Below are positions 51,705 through 60,677 of a stretch of DNA of 64,000 nt, piece after piece. The position numbers and the translations under genes were made by a program. The notes beneath the pieces are model-generated. The model was given only the letters and a program-made list of their open reading frames with translations, ran no database searches and was not told the DNA's origin. Numbering within the stretch: the first letter of the stretch is position 1; each line of letters begins with the position of its first letter. The DNA is from SHZL01 sp031362985 (lineage in GTDB: Bacteria; Pseudomonadota; Gammaproteobacteria; Xanthomonadales; SZUA-36), in NCBI GenBank assembly GCA_031362985.1, contig JANLTO010000025.1, positions 16,820 to 80,819 of the forward strand, in the 5' to 3' direction.

Positions 51705-51772
51705 TGCGAACAACTCAACCCGCTCCGGACTCCATAGATTGGCCTTTACTCTGGCACTTGACTCTGACCCCA
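51663..51772. repeat. 25-bp perfect inverted repeat at the permease stop
   Basis: The left arm (51663-51687, beginning TGGGGTCAGAGTCAAGTG) and its exact reverse complement (51748-51772) enclose 60 bases. The permease stop codon (51702-51704) lies just inside. It shares the GGGGTCAGAG core with the other copies but has a longer unique inner part. Confidence 0.9.
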
Positions 51773-51869
51773 CATTTTCCGGCGTTTTTAACCCGTATTT
51801 AGTCTCAAACTTGTTATTATCTTGTCCGGGTTGTAGCAGCGATCGTGAACCGAAGGACCGGACGAACAC

Positions 51870-54092
51870 ATGGCAGGACTCATTGAGGAGCTAAAGCGAA
51901 GAAACGTCTTCAAGGTCGGCGTGGCTTATGCCGTGCTGGCCTGGCTGCTGGCACAAGCTGCCGCCCTCGCCGCCGATACGTTTGCCGCACCCGACTGGGT
52001 GATGAAAATGCTGGTCACCCTGCTGGTGTTGGCGTTTCCCCTCGTGCTGTTTTTCGCCTGGGCTTACGAGCTCACGCCCGAAGGCATCAAGAAAGAAAAA
52101 GACGTAGACCGCAGCCAGTCCATCACCCACCAGACCGGGCGCAAACTGGATTTCACCATTATCGCCATCCTGGTCCTGGCGCTGGGATATTTCATTTGGG
52201 AATCGCGCTTCGAAGTGGGGTCAGAGAACCATTTTCAGCCAACTTCTGCAGATACTGGCGATGCGGAAAAGGGGTCAGAGCCCTTTTCGACCGAAGAAAC
52301 TTCAGCTGCTGACAGCGATGCAGCGAAAAGGGCTCTGACCCCTTTACTGACCCCTTTAAAATCCATCGCCGTCCTGCCCTTCGTCAACATGAGCGACGAT
52401 GCCGGTAATGAGTATTTCTCCGACGGCATCTCCGAGGAAATCCTCAACGCACTGGCCCAGGTACCCGAACTGCAGGTGGCGGGTAGGACTTCTTCCTTCG
52501 CCTTCAAAGGCAATAACGAGGACTTGCGTAAAATCGGTGAGGCCCTGGGCGTCAGCCATATCCTCGAGGGCTCGGTACGCAAGTCAGGAACCAAGGTGCG
52601 CATCACCGCGCAATTGATCCGGGTGGATAACGGCTTCCACTTGTGGTCGGAAAGCTACGACCGCGAACTGACCGATGTCTTTGCCATCCAGGACGAGATC
52701 GCCAATGCCATCCTGGTGCAGCTCAAGGCGCATTTGGTGGAAGGTGCGCCCCAGGTCGTTGCTACCAGGCGCACCAATACTGAAGCCTATGATCTCTATT
52801 TGCTGGCCAAGCAACGCATGTATGAACGTAGCCGCCTGCCCCTGGAGGCAGCAGCAGAGATGCTCGACCGGGCCATTGCCATCGACCCCGGGTATGCCCC
52901 TGCCTACGCGCAACGGGGCATTGTGACTGACCTCCTGAGCGAAACCGAATACGGCGCCATCCCCAAGGCGCAGGTATTAACCCAATCCAAACAGTTCGTC
53001 GACCAGGCCCTTAAGCTCGACCCCGAATTGGCCGAAGGCTGGGCGGCACTGGGCCTGTATTACCAGAATCTGCCGGGTGGAACGGAGCAAAGCATCGCCG
53101 CGCTGGAGAAAGCGCTGTCCATCAACCCCAACCTGATCGAAGCTGCCAACTGGCTGGGCAATGCCTACAACGACAGTGGCCAGCCGGCGAAGAACCTGAC
53201 CGTGCTGGAAGACCTCATCCGGCGTGATCCCCTGTTCAAGCCCGCGGTCGGCAATCTCGCGTTTCTTTATATCCAAATGGGGCAACGCGATAAAGCCAAA
53301 GCGCTGATAGAGAAAGCCCGCCCCTTTCTTGCCCAGGATGCCAATGTGTTGGACTGGGAAGCAACGCTGCTTGCAACGGCGGGAGAGTTCGCCACAGCGC
53401 TTCCGCTTTCCGAGCAAGCGGTTCGCCAGCAACCGCAGGACCGGGTATACCGGAGTGATATGAGCGTGGCACTGCTGGCCACCCACCAGTACGAACGCAT
53501 TGTGAAGGACGGATACTGGATCTGGAAAGTCAGGGCGCTAAAGCACTTGAAGCGGGTCGAAGAAGCGACCCAGTTGGCCCAGCAATGGGCGGCGCAGGGA
53601 GATATTCGCCCCTATTTGAACTTGCTCAGTACCACAGGCCAGTTCGAGGCCCTGGTCAGTTATGTGGAGGAGCACTGGCCGGACTTGGGCGCGTTTGCAG
53701 CAGATTTCCCGGCTGCCGGCTATTTCGGCTACCCAATAATGAATGACATTGCCCTCGCCTATCAGCGGACGGGCAACCAGGAAAAATTCAGTGACGCCAT
53801 GGCGAGGGTACGTGCAGCCCACGACGCGCTGGCTGCGCAGGGCTTGAGTAACCCCATTTTCTTTACCAACGAGGCGGCTTATTACGCCATGGCGGATGAT
53901 CGCGGGCAGGCCCTTAAATTTCTCGCGGCCGCCGTTGATGGCGGGCAAGTATTTTCAGCACGCATCACCGATGACCTGCCATTTTTTGCGGACTTCGAGG
54001 GCGACCCCGAGTACGAGGCCATCCAAAAACGCATGCTCGAACACGTCAATCGTGAACGCACAGCGCTGGGCCTGGAGCCAGTGAAAACATGA
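51870..54092 (+). CDS. TolB-like/TPR membrane protein, array copy 4
   Basis: 740 residues. Its first helix is Ala-rich (AWLLAQAAALAADTF), unlike the ADLVL wording in other copies. The linker (115-165) is the most complex in the array, built from one repeat pair nested in the remains of another. The TolB-like domain (KSIAVLPFVNMSDDAGNEYFSDGISEEILN) and TPRs (NTEAYDLYLLAKQRMYERSRLPLEAAAEMLDRAIAID) are nearly superimposable on copies 5-7, which marks these four as the youngest duplicates. The end ERTALGLEPVKT is shared with them. Copy 5 starts in its stop codon (ATGA). Confidence 0.77.
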   Translation: MAGLIEELKRRNVFKVGVAYAVLAWLLAQAAALAADTFAAPDWVMKMLVTLLVLAFPLVLFFAWAYELTPEGIKKEKDVDRSQSITHQTGRKLDFTIIAILVLALGYFIWESRFEVGSENHFQPTSADTGDAEKGSEPFSTEETSAADSDAAKRALTPLLTPLKSIAVLPFVNMSDDAGNEYFSDGISEEILNALAQVPELQVAGRTSSFAFKGNNEDLRKIGEALGVSHILEGSVRKSGTKVRITAQLIRVDNGFHLWSESYDRELTDVFAIQDEIANAILVQLKAHLVEGAPQVVATRRTNTEAYDLYLLAKQRMYERSRLPLEAAAEMLDRAIAIDPGYAPAYAQRGIVTDLLSETEYGAIPKAQVLTQSKQFVDQALKLDPELAEGWAALGLYYQNLPGGTEQSIAALEKALSINPNLIEAANWLGNAYNDSGQPAKNLTVLEDLIRRDPLFKPAVGNLAFLYIQMGQRDKAKALIEKARPFLAQDANVLDWEATLLATAGEFATALPLSEQAVRQQPQDRVYRSDMSVALLATHQYERIVKDGYWIWKVRALKHLKRVEEATQLAQQWAAQGDIRPYLNLLSTTGQFEALVSYVEEHWPDLGAFAADFPAAGYFGYPIMNDIALAYQRTGNQEKFSDAMARVRAAHDALAAQGLSNPIFFTNEAAYYAMADDRGQALKFLAAAVDGGQVFSARITDDLPFFADFEGDPEYEAIQKRMLEHVNRERTALGLEPVKT
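52217..52353. repeat. Nested GGGGTCAGAG elements in copy 4
   Basis: An outer left arm of the AACCATTTTC type (52217-52236) is followed by a complete CCCTTTT-type pair (52267-52287 and 52326-52345). A clipped CTGACCCC (52346-52353) remains of an outer right arm. Confidence 0.8.
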
Positions 54093-56266
54093 GCCCAAAA
54101 CTTGGCTTTATCGAGGAACTTAAACGGCGCAACGTGTTTCGCGTGGGTATTGCCTACGCCGTGGTGTCCTGGCTGATTATCCAGGTGGTGGGGGTTGCGC
54201 TGGACAGTTTCGGCAGTCCCCCCTGGGTGATGAAAACCATTCTCGTGGTGCTGGCCGCGGGTTTGCCCTTTGCCCTGATCTTTGCCTGGGCATTTGAATT
54301 GACCCCCGAAGGCCTGAAGAAAGAAAAGGACGTAGACCGCACGCAATCCATTACCCACGTCACCGGGCGCAAGCTGGATTTCGCCATCATCGGCATCCTT
54401 GTTGTGGCGCTGGGTTACTTCGCCTACGACAAGTTTGTCTTAAAGGGGTCAGAGCCCTTTTCTTCAGCTAAAGGTGTGGCTGCAGAAAGCGAGGCGGGGA
54501 AAAGGGCTCTGACCCCTTTAAAATCCATCGCCGTCCTGCCCTTCGTCAACATGTCATCCGACCCGGAACAGGAGTTTTTCTCCGACGGCATTTCGGAAGA
54601 AATCCTCAACTCACTTTCCAAGGTGAAGGAACTGCAGGTGGCCGGACGCACCTCGTCTTTCGCCTTCAAGGGCAAGAACCAGGACCTGCGCCTGATTGGC
54701 GAAACCCTGGGCGTAGGCAGCATTTTGGAAGGTTCGGTACGCAAATCCGGCGACACGGTGCGCATCACGGCGCAGTTGATTCGGGTAGACAATGGTTTTC
54801 ACCTATGGTCCGAGACCTACGACCGTAAACTGGACAATGTTTTTGCCATCCAGGATGAGATTGCCACGGCCATTTTGAAGGAGTTGAAGGCGACCTTGCT
54901 GGAGGGTGAGGACACGGCCGTGAAAGCGGTGCGCACCGACACGGAAGCCTATGATCTGTACCTGCTGGCCAAGCAACGCCTGTACGAACGCACCGGGCCG
55001 ACCATCCAGTCCGCCGCCGAACTGCTGGATCGCGCCATCGCGATTGACCCGGAATATGCACCTGCCTACGCCCAACGCGGCATCGCCGCGCTGCTTCTGT
55101 CAAAGGGTTCTGGAACCTATGGCGACATTCCCCGCGAACAGGCCTTGACCCAAAGCAAGCTGTACCTAGACAAGGCATTGCAACTGGAGCCAGAACTCGC
55201 TGAAGCCTGGGCTGGAATGGGCCTGTACTACATCAACCTGACCAAGCCGGATCTCGCCAAGGGCACCGAAGCGCTGCAAAAGGCCCTTGCCATCAATCCC
55301 GGCATGATCGACGCCAGCAATTGGCTGCACAACATACTGGAGGCGTCCGGCAAGGCCAGTGAAGCCAACGCGTTGGTAATGGACATGATCCAGCGCGACC
55401 CCCTGTACCGCCCCGGGATCCGCAACGGGGTGAACAGTTTTGTCTTGTTTGGCCAGCAAGACCAGGCCCTTGCCTACCTCGAGCGCATCCGGCCGCTGAT
55501 CCCCAACGATGCGGTCATCCAGTCCAGCGAAGCGGCGATCCGACTGTCTCTGGGCCAGACCGCGGAAGGCGTAAAATTGATCGAATCCGCGGTTGCGTTG
55601 CAACCGACCAATTCCGTGGCCCGGTTGACACGCAGTTTCGCCTGGATGGATACCCACCAGTACGAGCGCGTTGCCGCAGAAGGCGAAGCATGGATGCCCA
55701 TATTTGCATTGAAATACCTGGGCCGCACTGAAGAAGCTTCCATGTTGGCGTTCAAATGGGCAGAAGAACAGGCGGATCCCGGTATCTTGTTTAGCTTCCT
55801 GAACAATTCCGGCCGGTCCGACGAACTGGTGGCTTACCTGGAAGAACGCTGGCCGGATCTGGATGCCCTGCGTAAAGATTTCCCACCGTACAGTGGTCTG
55901 GGTGATTTCATCATGCTCGACGTAGCACTGGCCTATTCCCGCACCGGCAACCAGCAACGGTTTGATGATGCCATGCAGCGCGTTAAAGGCGTGCACGATG
56001 GTCTGAAAGCCCAGGGCGTGAGCAATACCGTTTTCTGGATGTCGGAAGCAGCCTACCAGGCCCTTGCCGGCAACCTGGACTCCTGCCTGGAGTACCTCGA
56101 TCGTGCAGTCAAGGCCGGGGCAGTTACCGCGACGCGCATGGTCACGGACTACCCGATGCTGGCGCCACTGGAAGGCGACCCGCGCTTTGAGGCCATCCAG
56201 GCGCGCATGATCGAGCACCTGAACAGCGAACGGCAAAAGCTGGGGCTGGAGCCGGTTTCGACCTAG
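54089..56266 (+). CDS. TolB-like/TPR membrane protein, array copy 5
   Basis: 725 residues, coupled to copy 4 by four-base overlap. The second helix is VKTILVVLAAGLPFALIFAWAF-like, and the third is followed at once by FVLKGSEPFSS, where the repeat-derived linker starts. The linker pair (54442-54519) is simple, with no second type. In the TPR region a run on SKGSGTYGDIPREQALTQSKLYLDKALQLEPE aligns with copy 4. The C-terminal MIEHLNSERQKLGLEPVST matches copies 6 and 7. Copy 6 begins about 30 bases downstream. Confidence 0.77.
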   Translation: MSPKLGFIEELKRRNVFRVGIAYAVVSWLIIQVVGVALDSFGSPPWVMKTILVVLAAGLPFALIFAWAFELTPEGLKKEKDVDRTQSITHVTGRKLDFAIIGILVVALGYFAYDKFVLKGSEPFSSAKGVAAESEAGKRALTPLKSIAVLPFVNMSSDPEQEFFSDGISEEILNSLSKVKELQVAGRTSSFAFKGKNQDLRLIGETLGVGSILEGSVRKSGDTVRITAQLIRVDNGFHLWSETYDRKLDNVFAIQDEIATAILKELKATLLEGEDTAVKAVRTDTEAYDLYLLAKQRLYERTGPTIQSAAELLDRAIAIDPEYAPAYAQRGIAALLLSKGSGTYGDIPREQALTQSKLYLDKALQLEPELAEAWAGMGLYYINLTKPDLAKGTEALQKALAINPGMIDASNWLHNILEASGKASEANALVMDMIQRDPLYRPGIRNGVNSFVLFGQQDQALAYLERIRPLIPNDAVIQSSEAAIRLSLGQTAEGVKLIESAVALQPTNSVARLTRSFAWMDTHQYERVAAEGEAWMPIFALKYLGRTEEASMLAFKWAEEQADPGILFSFLNNSGRSDELVAYLEERWPDLDALRKDFPPYSGLGDFIMLDVALAYSRTGNQQRFDDAMQRVKGVHDGLKAQGVSNTVFWMSEAAYQALAGNLDSCLEYLDRAVKAGAVTATRMVTDYPMLAPLEGDPRFEAIQARMIEHLNSERQKLGLEPVST
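54442..54519. repeat. In-frame GGGGTCAGAG inverted-repeat pair in copy 5
   Basis: AAAGGGGTCAGAGCCCTTTT (54442-54461) faces its reverse complement (54500-54519), encoding KGSEPFS and KRALTPLK on either side of a short Ala/Glu-rich spacer. Confidence 0.87.
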
Positions 56267-56296
56267 GAATTATTTTGATGAGGGCATTTGACTGAT

Positions 56297-58387
56297 ATGG
56301 GCTTTATCGCAGAACTTAAGCGCCGCAACGTGTTCCGTGTGGGCATTGCCTACGCGGTGACCTCGTGGTTGCTGATGCAGGCTGCCGATCTCGTGTTTCC
56401 ACGAATCGGCCTGTCGGATTCAATGGTCACCCTGGTCATCGCCCTGCTCGCCATCGGTTTTTTCCCCGCGCTGATCTTCGCCTGGGCCTTTGAACTGACG
56501 CCGGAAGGCATCAAGAAGGAAAAGGATGTAGACCGCACCCAGTCCATCACCCACGTCACCGGGCGCAAGCTCGATTACACCATCATTGGCATTTTGGTCG
56601 TAGCACTGGGGTATTTTGCTTACGACAAGTTCGTCTTAACGGGGTCACCAAAAGCAAAATCCATCGCCGTCCTGCCCTTTGTCAATATGAGTGAAGACGC
56701 CAACAACGAGTATTTCTCCGATGGCATTTCCGAGGAAATCCTCAATGCCCTGGCAAAGGTGAAAGAGCTGAAAGTGGCGGGCCGCACATCGTCCTTCGCT
56801 TTCAAAGGTCACAATGAGGACCTGCGGAAAATTGGCGAAACCCTGGGCGTTGAAAACATCCTCGAAGGCTCGGTGCGCAAATCCGGCGACCAGGTGCGCA
56901 TCACTGCACAGTTGATCCAGGTGAAGGATGGTTTCCACCTGTGGTCCGAAAGCTACGACCGAAAGCTGGAAAATGTCTTCGCCATCCAGGACGAGATCGC
57001 CAATGCCATCCTGAAAGAAATGAAAGCGACTCTGCTGGAAGGTGAAGCGGCGGTAGTTACCGCAGAGCGGACGGACACGGAAGCGTACGAACTCTACCTG
57101 CTGGCCAAGCAGCGCATGTATGAACGCACGCGGCTGGCGCTCGAATCGGCGGCAGGTTTGCTGGACAAAGCCATTGCCATCGACCCGAATTACGCGCCCG
57201 CCTATGCCCAGAGGGGAACCGTCGCCCTGCTTTTATCCGTGACCAGCTATGGCAACATTCCCTACAATCAGGCTCGAGCACAAGCCAAGCTGTACCTGGA
57301 CAAGGCACTCGCGCTGGATCCAAACCAGGCCGAAGCCCTGGCCGGGATGGGACTGTATTACAACGGTCCACCATTCCAGCCGAACAAAAGCATTCCCGTG
57401 CTCGAGAAAGCACTGGCCATCAACCCCAACCTGATCAATGCGGGCATGTGGCTGGCCATGAGCTACTGGAACGTGAATCGCGCGACCGACAGCATGTCCC
57501 TGCTGGACGAACTGGCTGCGCGCGATCCCCTGTACAAACCCGCCATGGGCAACCGGGTGTTCATGCTGTCCCTGATGGGCCGGGGCGATGAAGCCCACGC
57601 CTACCTCGATTCGATCGAGCCGTTCATGCCCGGTGACCCGAATATCGTGAGCAACCACGCATGGATCGAAGCCGAAGAGGGCAAGGTCGCCGATGCACTG
57701 CTGCACATGCAGGAAGCTGTGAAACTGCAGCCCACGGACCGGGTGTACCGCGCGGGGGTAAATCGGGGTAATTACGATACACACCAGTACGACCTGGTCA
57801 TGGATGACGAGTCGTCGGAATTCGTTATCTGGGCCCTATTCAACCGCGGCCGCAACGAAGAAGCCAAGCTCATTGCGCAACAGCGGGCTAGTTACGGAGT
57901 GGTGCAACCTCTGTTCGGTTTCCTCAATGCCAGTGACCAGTCAGAGGCCCTGGTAAAGTATTTTGAAGAGCGCTGGTCCGGAATTGACGCTTTCCAGGCA
58001 GAGATCACACCACCTGTATTCGGCTACCGCGAAATGGCAGACATAGCCCTGGCTTATCAGAGAGCCGGCAACCAGCAGCGATTCGATGAGGCCATGGCCG
58101 CACTGGATGTCGCCAACCAGCAAGCGGTTTCGCAAGGCGTGAAAGGCACCAGCTTACTGATGACCGTGGCTGCACGGCATGCCATGGCCGGTGAAACCGA
58201 TGAGGCCCTCAAGGGGCTGGCGCAAGCCATCGATGGCGGATTGATCACTTCCAGCAAGATCAGCAAGGAATACCCGTTTTTCAGGGAGCTGGACGGCAAC
58301 CCCGAATACGAAGCCATCCAGGCACGGATGATCGACCACCTGAACCGCGAGCGAGCCCAGCTGGGATTGGAGCCGGTATCCACATGA
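56297..58387 (+). CDS. TolB-like/TPR membrane protein, array copy 6 (no repeat-encoded linker)
   Basis: 696 residues from ATG 56297; TTG 56288 sits closer to GAGGG and would add three residues. This copy lacks the repeat-derived linker: helix 3 (GILVVALGYFAYDKFVL) runs through TGSPKAKSIAVLPF straight into the TolB-like domain. A scrap GGGGTCA (56641-56647) marks where the others carry their insert. It therefore shows either the pre-insertion form or a deletion. TPRs follow as in copies 5 and 7, with a distinct stretch NVNRATDSMSLLDELAARDPLYKPAMGNRV. Confidence 0.77.
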   Translation: MGFIAELKRRNVFRVGIAYAVTSWLLMQAADLVFPRIGLSDSMVTLVIALLAIGFFPALIFAWAFELTPEGIKKEKDVDRTQSITHVTGRKLDYTIIGILVVALGYFAYDKFVLTGSPKAKSIAVLPFVNMSEDANNEYFSDGISEEILNALAKVKELKVAGRTSSFAFKGHNEDLRKIGETLGVENILEGSVRKSGDQVRITAQLIQVKDGFHLWSESYDRKLENVFAIQDEIANAILKEMKATLLEGEAAVVTAERTDTEAYELYLLAKQRMYERTRLALESAAGLLDKAIAIDPNYAPAYAQRGTVALLLSVTSYGNIPYNQARAQAKLYLDKALALDPNQAEALAGMGLYYNGPPFQPNKSIPVLEKALAINPNLINAGMWLAMSYWNVNRATDSMSLLDELAARDPLYKPAMGNRVFMLSLMGRGDEAHAYLDSIEPFMPGDPNIVSNHAWIEAEEGKVADALLHMQEAVKLQPTDRVYRAGVNRGNYDTHQYDLVMDDESSEFVIWALFNRGRNEEAKLIAQQRASYGVVQPLFGFLNASDQSEALVKYFEERWSGIDAFQAEITPPVFGYREMADIALAYQRAGNQQRFDEAMAALDVANQQAVSQGVKGTSLLMTVAARHAMAGETDEALKGLAQAIDGGLITSSKISKEYPFFRELDGNPEYEAIQARMIDHLNRERAQLGLEPVST

Positions 58388-58421
58388 GCCTGAATCCGCC
58401 TGAAAACAGAAGTTCCGCGAG

Positions 58422-60590
58422 ATGAGCGATACACCCAGCTTCTTCGAAGAACTCAAACGGCGCAACGTGGTGCGGGTGGGCGTGGTTTACCTGATCGCCG
58501 CATGGCTACTGGCGCAAGTGGCCGACCTGATGCTGGCAAGTTTCCATGCGCCCGAATGGGTGATACAGGCCATCCTGGTAGTACTGATCATCGGCTTTCC
58601 GCTGGCGCTGATTTTCGCCTGGGCTTTTGAACTCACCCCGGAAGGCCTGAAGAGGGAAAAGGACGTAGACCGCAGCCAGTCCATCACGCACAAGACCGGC
58701 CACACGCTCGACCGCAGCATCATTGCCATCCTGGTCATCGCGCTGGGGTATTTCGTGTGGCAATCCCAAAAGGAACCGGAAAAGGGGTCAGAGCCCTTTT
58801 CTTCCACACAAAACCCAGCCACAGAAGGCGAGGATGAGAAAAGGGCTCTGGCCCCTTTAAAGTCCGTTGCCGTCCTGCCTTTCGTCAACATGAGTTCCGA
58901 CCCGGAACAGGAATTTTTCTCCGATGGCATTTCCGAGGAAATCCTCAATGCCCTGGCGCAGGTGAAGGAATTGAAAGTGGCGGGTCGCACCTCTTCCTTC
59001 GCGTTCAAAGGCCAGAACCAGGACTTGCGCAAAATCGGTGAGGCCCTGGGAGTGGCCAATATCCTCGAAGGCTCGGTGCGCAAGTCGGGCACCAAGGTGC
59101 GCATTACTGCACAGTTAATCCAGGTGAAGGATGGCTTCCACCTGTGGTCGGAAACCTATGACCGCGAGCTGACCGACATCTTCGCCATCCAGGACGAGAT
59201 TTCCGCCACCATTTTGCAGCAATTGAAAGCCGAGCTGATTGGGGATGAGACCGTCACGGTAGCGCGGGCCGATACCAAGGCCTACGACTTGTACCTGCTG
59301 GCCAGCCAGCGCATTTACGAGCGCAACCAGGCCAGTCTTGAGATGGCTGCCAAGCTGCTTAATCAGGCCGTCGCAATCGATTCTGGCTATGCACCGGCCT
59401 ATGCGCAACTTGGCATTGCAAACTTGCTTTTGTCCGAGGTGGCTTATGGCAACTTGCCCAACCAGGAAGCAGGAGCAACCGCTCTGGGCTTTTTGCAAAA
59501 AGCGTTGGAGCTTGATCCCAAGAATGCTGACGCCCTGGCCGGCATGGGCCTGTACCATCTCAATATCGATACGGACTACGTAGCTGCCACAGAGGTTCTC
59601 GAGCAGTCCGTGGCCATCAATCCCAATCTGATCAACGCCAGCCTGTGGCTGGGTACAGCCTATGGGGCTATCGGGAATCTCCAGCGCTCATTGCAGATCC
59701 AGGAACAGAGCTATGCGATCGACCCTCTGCATCCGGCGGTCTATAACAATTTGGCCACCACCTATGCTGCCGCCGGAATGCCGGATAAAGCCCTGGCGGT
59801 GCTCGCTGACCTGGACCGTTACGTGCCCAACGATGCCAGCCGGTTTGCCACGGTCGGAAAGGTTCAGGTCATGCTGGGACAATGGGCTGAAGGTGATCGC
59901 TCACTGACCGGGGCGATCGAACGGTCTCCAAAGAATTATGTGGATCGCTTGTGGCTCAGCGCCATCTTGCTGGGCTTGAGTGATTATGAGCGACTGGCCG
60001 AAATAGGCACCGATGGCTTTCGCAGCCAGGCGCTGAGTCGTCTCGGACGCACCGAGGAGGCCCTGATCCTTGCACGTGAAGTGGCCGCCGAAAATAGGGA
60101 CATGCAGCGTTTCTTTTCGGTGCTGATAGAAAACGGCCGTTATGCTGAGCTGGTGGAATTTGTGGAGGCGCGCTGGCCGGACCTGGATGCCTTCCAGCAA
60201 GAGTATCCCGGCAGCGATGGTTATGGTGATCCGGAATGGAGTTTCCTCGCCCTGGCCTATAGCCGTATCGATAAGGAAGAGAAATTCAAAGAGGTGATGT
60301 CCCGCTACAAGGCTGGCCTGGACCTGCAGATAGAAATGGGCGCCGACAATTGGGCGCTGACCTGGTCACGCGCGCACTATGCCTTGCTATCAGGTGACCC
60401 CGAGGCTGCTATTGCCCTACTGGATAAAGCCGTGCAGCAGGGCGCAATATTCGACGACGCGCTCAGCGGGCCCTGGGGCATCTTCGGCTCGCTGCGCGGT
60501 GATCCCGCGTTTGAAGCGGTCCGGGCCCGGATGCTGGAACATTTGAACAAGGAACGTGCTGAACTTGGGCTGGGACCCCTGACCACTTGA
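58422..60590 (+). CDS. TolB-like/TPR membrane protein, array copy 7
   Basis: 722 residues; the start MSDTPSFFEELKRRNVVRVG is slightly longer than in siblings. The linker repeat pair (58780-58858) has a mismatch (CTCTGGCCCC), suggesting an older insertion or drift. Closely matches copies 4-6 in the TolB-like domain (GQNQDLRKIGEALGVANILEGS). One TPR section differs (EQSYAIDPLHPAVYNNLATTYAAAGMPDKALAVLADLDRYVPND). Ten bases after its stop, the first eight codons of a further copy can be read. Confidence 0.77.
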   Translation: MSDTPSFFEELKRRNVVRVGVVYLIAAWLLAQVADLMLASFHAPEWVIQAILVVLIIGFPLALIFAWAFELTPEGLKREKDVDRSQSITHKTGHTLDRSIIAILVIALGYFVWQSQKEPEKGSEPFSSTQNPATEGEDEKRALAPLKSVAVLPFVNMSSDPEQEFFSDGISEEILNALAQVKELKVAGRTSSFAFKGQNQDLRKIGEALGVANILEGSVRKSGTKVRITAQLIQVKDGFHLWSETYDRELTDIFAIQDEISATILQQLKAELIGDETVTVARADTKAYDLYLLASQRIYERNQASLEMAAKLLNQAVAIDSGYAPAYAQLGIANLLLSEVAYGNLPNQEAGATALGFLQKALELDPKNADALAGMGLYHLNIDTDYVAATEVLEQSVAINPNLINASLWLGTAYGAIGNLQRSLQIQEQSYAIDPLHPAVYNNLATTYAAAGMPDKALAVLADLDRYVPNDASRFATVGKVQVMLGQWAEGDRSLTGAIERSPKNYVDRLWLSAILLGLSDYERLAEIGTDGFRSQALSRLGRTEEALILAREVAAENRDMQRFFSVLIENGRYAELVEFVEARWPDLDAFQQEYPGSDGYGDPEWSFLALAYSRIDKEEKFKEVMSRYKAGLDLQIEMGADNWALTWSRAHYALLSGDPEAAIALLDKAVQQGAIFDDALSGPWGIFGSLRGDPAFEAVRARMLEHLNKERAELGLGPLTT
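58780..58858. repeat. In-frame GGGGTCAGAG inverted-repeat pair in copy 7
   Basis: AAAAGGGGTCAGAGCCCTTTT-type arm (58780-58800) and an inverted arm with one changed base (58838-58858). The arms encode EKGSEPFS and EKRALAPLK. Confidence 0.85.
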
Positions 60591-60600
60591 GCCTTCCCAC

Positions 60601-60630
60601 GTGAGTTTTCTTGAAGAGTTAAAACCTTAA
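60601..60630 (+). pseudogene. Start of an eighth array copy, cut off after eight codons
   Basis: GTG AGT TTT CTT GAA GAG TTA AAA reads MSFLEELK, the family start seen in all seven copies (for example MSFIAELK, MSFFSELK), at the expected spacing after copy 7. The next codons are CCT TAA, and the sequence then enters a 21-bp inverted repeat. Everything from the RRN motif on is missing. Confidence 0.7.
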
Positions 60631-60677
60631 AAGGGGACGGGGCAAATTAAACCGGCTTAATTTGCCCCGTCCCCTTT
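60630..60677. repeat. 21-bp perfect inverted repeat of a second family
   Basis: AAAGGGGACGGGGCAAATTA plus one A (60630-60650) and its exact reverse complement (60657-60677) enclose only ACCGGC. It can end transcription from both sides of this convergent junction. The sensor kinase stop codon (60647-60649) lies within it. Confidence 0.9.

Noticed and set aside
50172..51869. 565-codon open frame opposite the permease and D-aminoacylase 3' end
   Set aside because: It is antisense to a clear twelve-helix permease, has Gln/His-rich composition typical of a shadow frame, and resembles no family.
55166..56236. 356-codon antisense frame in array copy 5
   Set aside because: Shadow of the TPR region; composition mirrors the opposite codon bias.
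42454..58858. Inserted repeats as frame-breaking mutations making the array genes pseudogenes
   Set aside because: Every element keeps the frame open and both flanking domains are intact.
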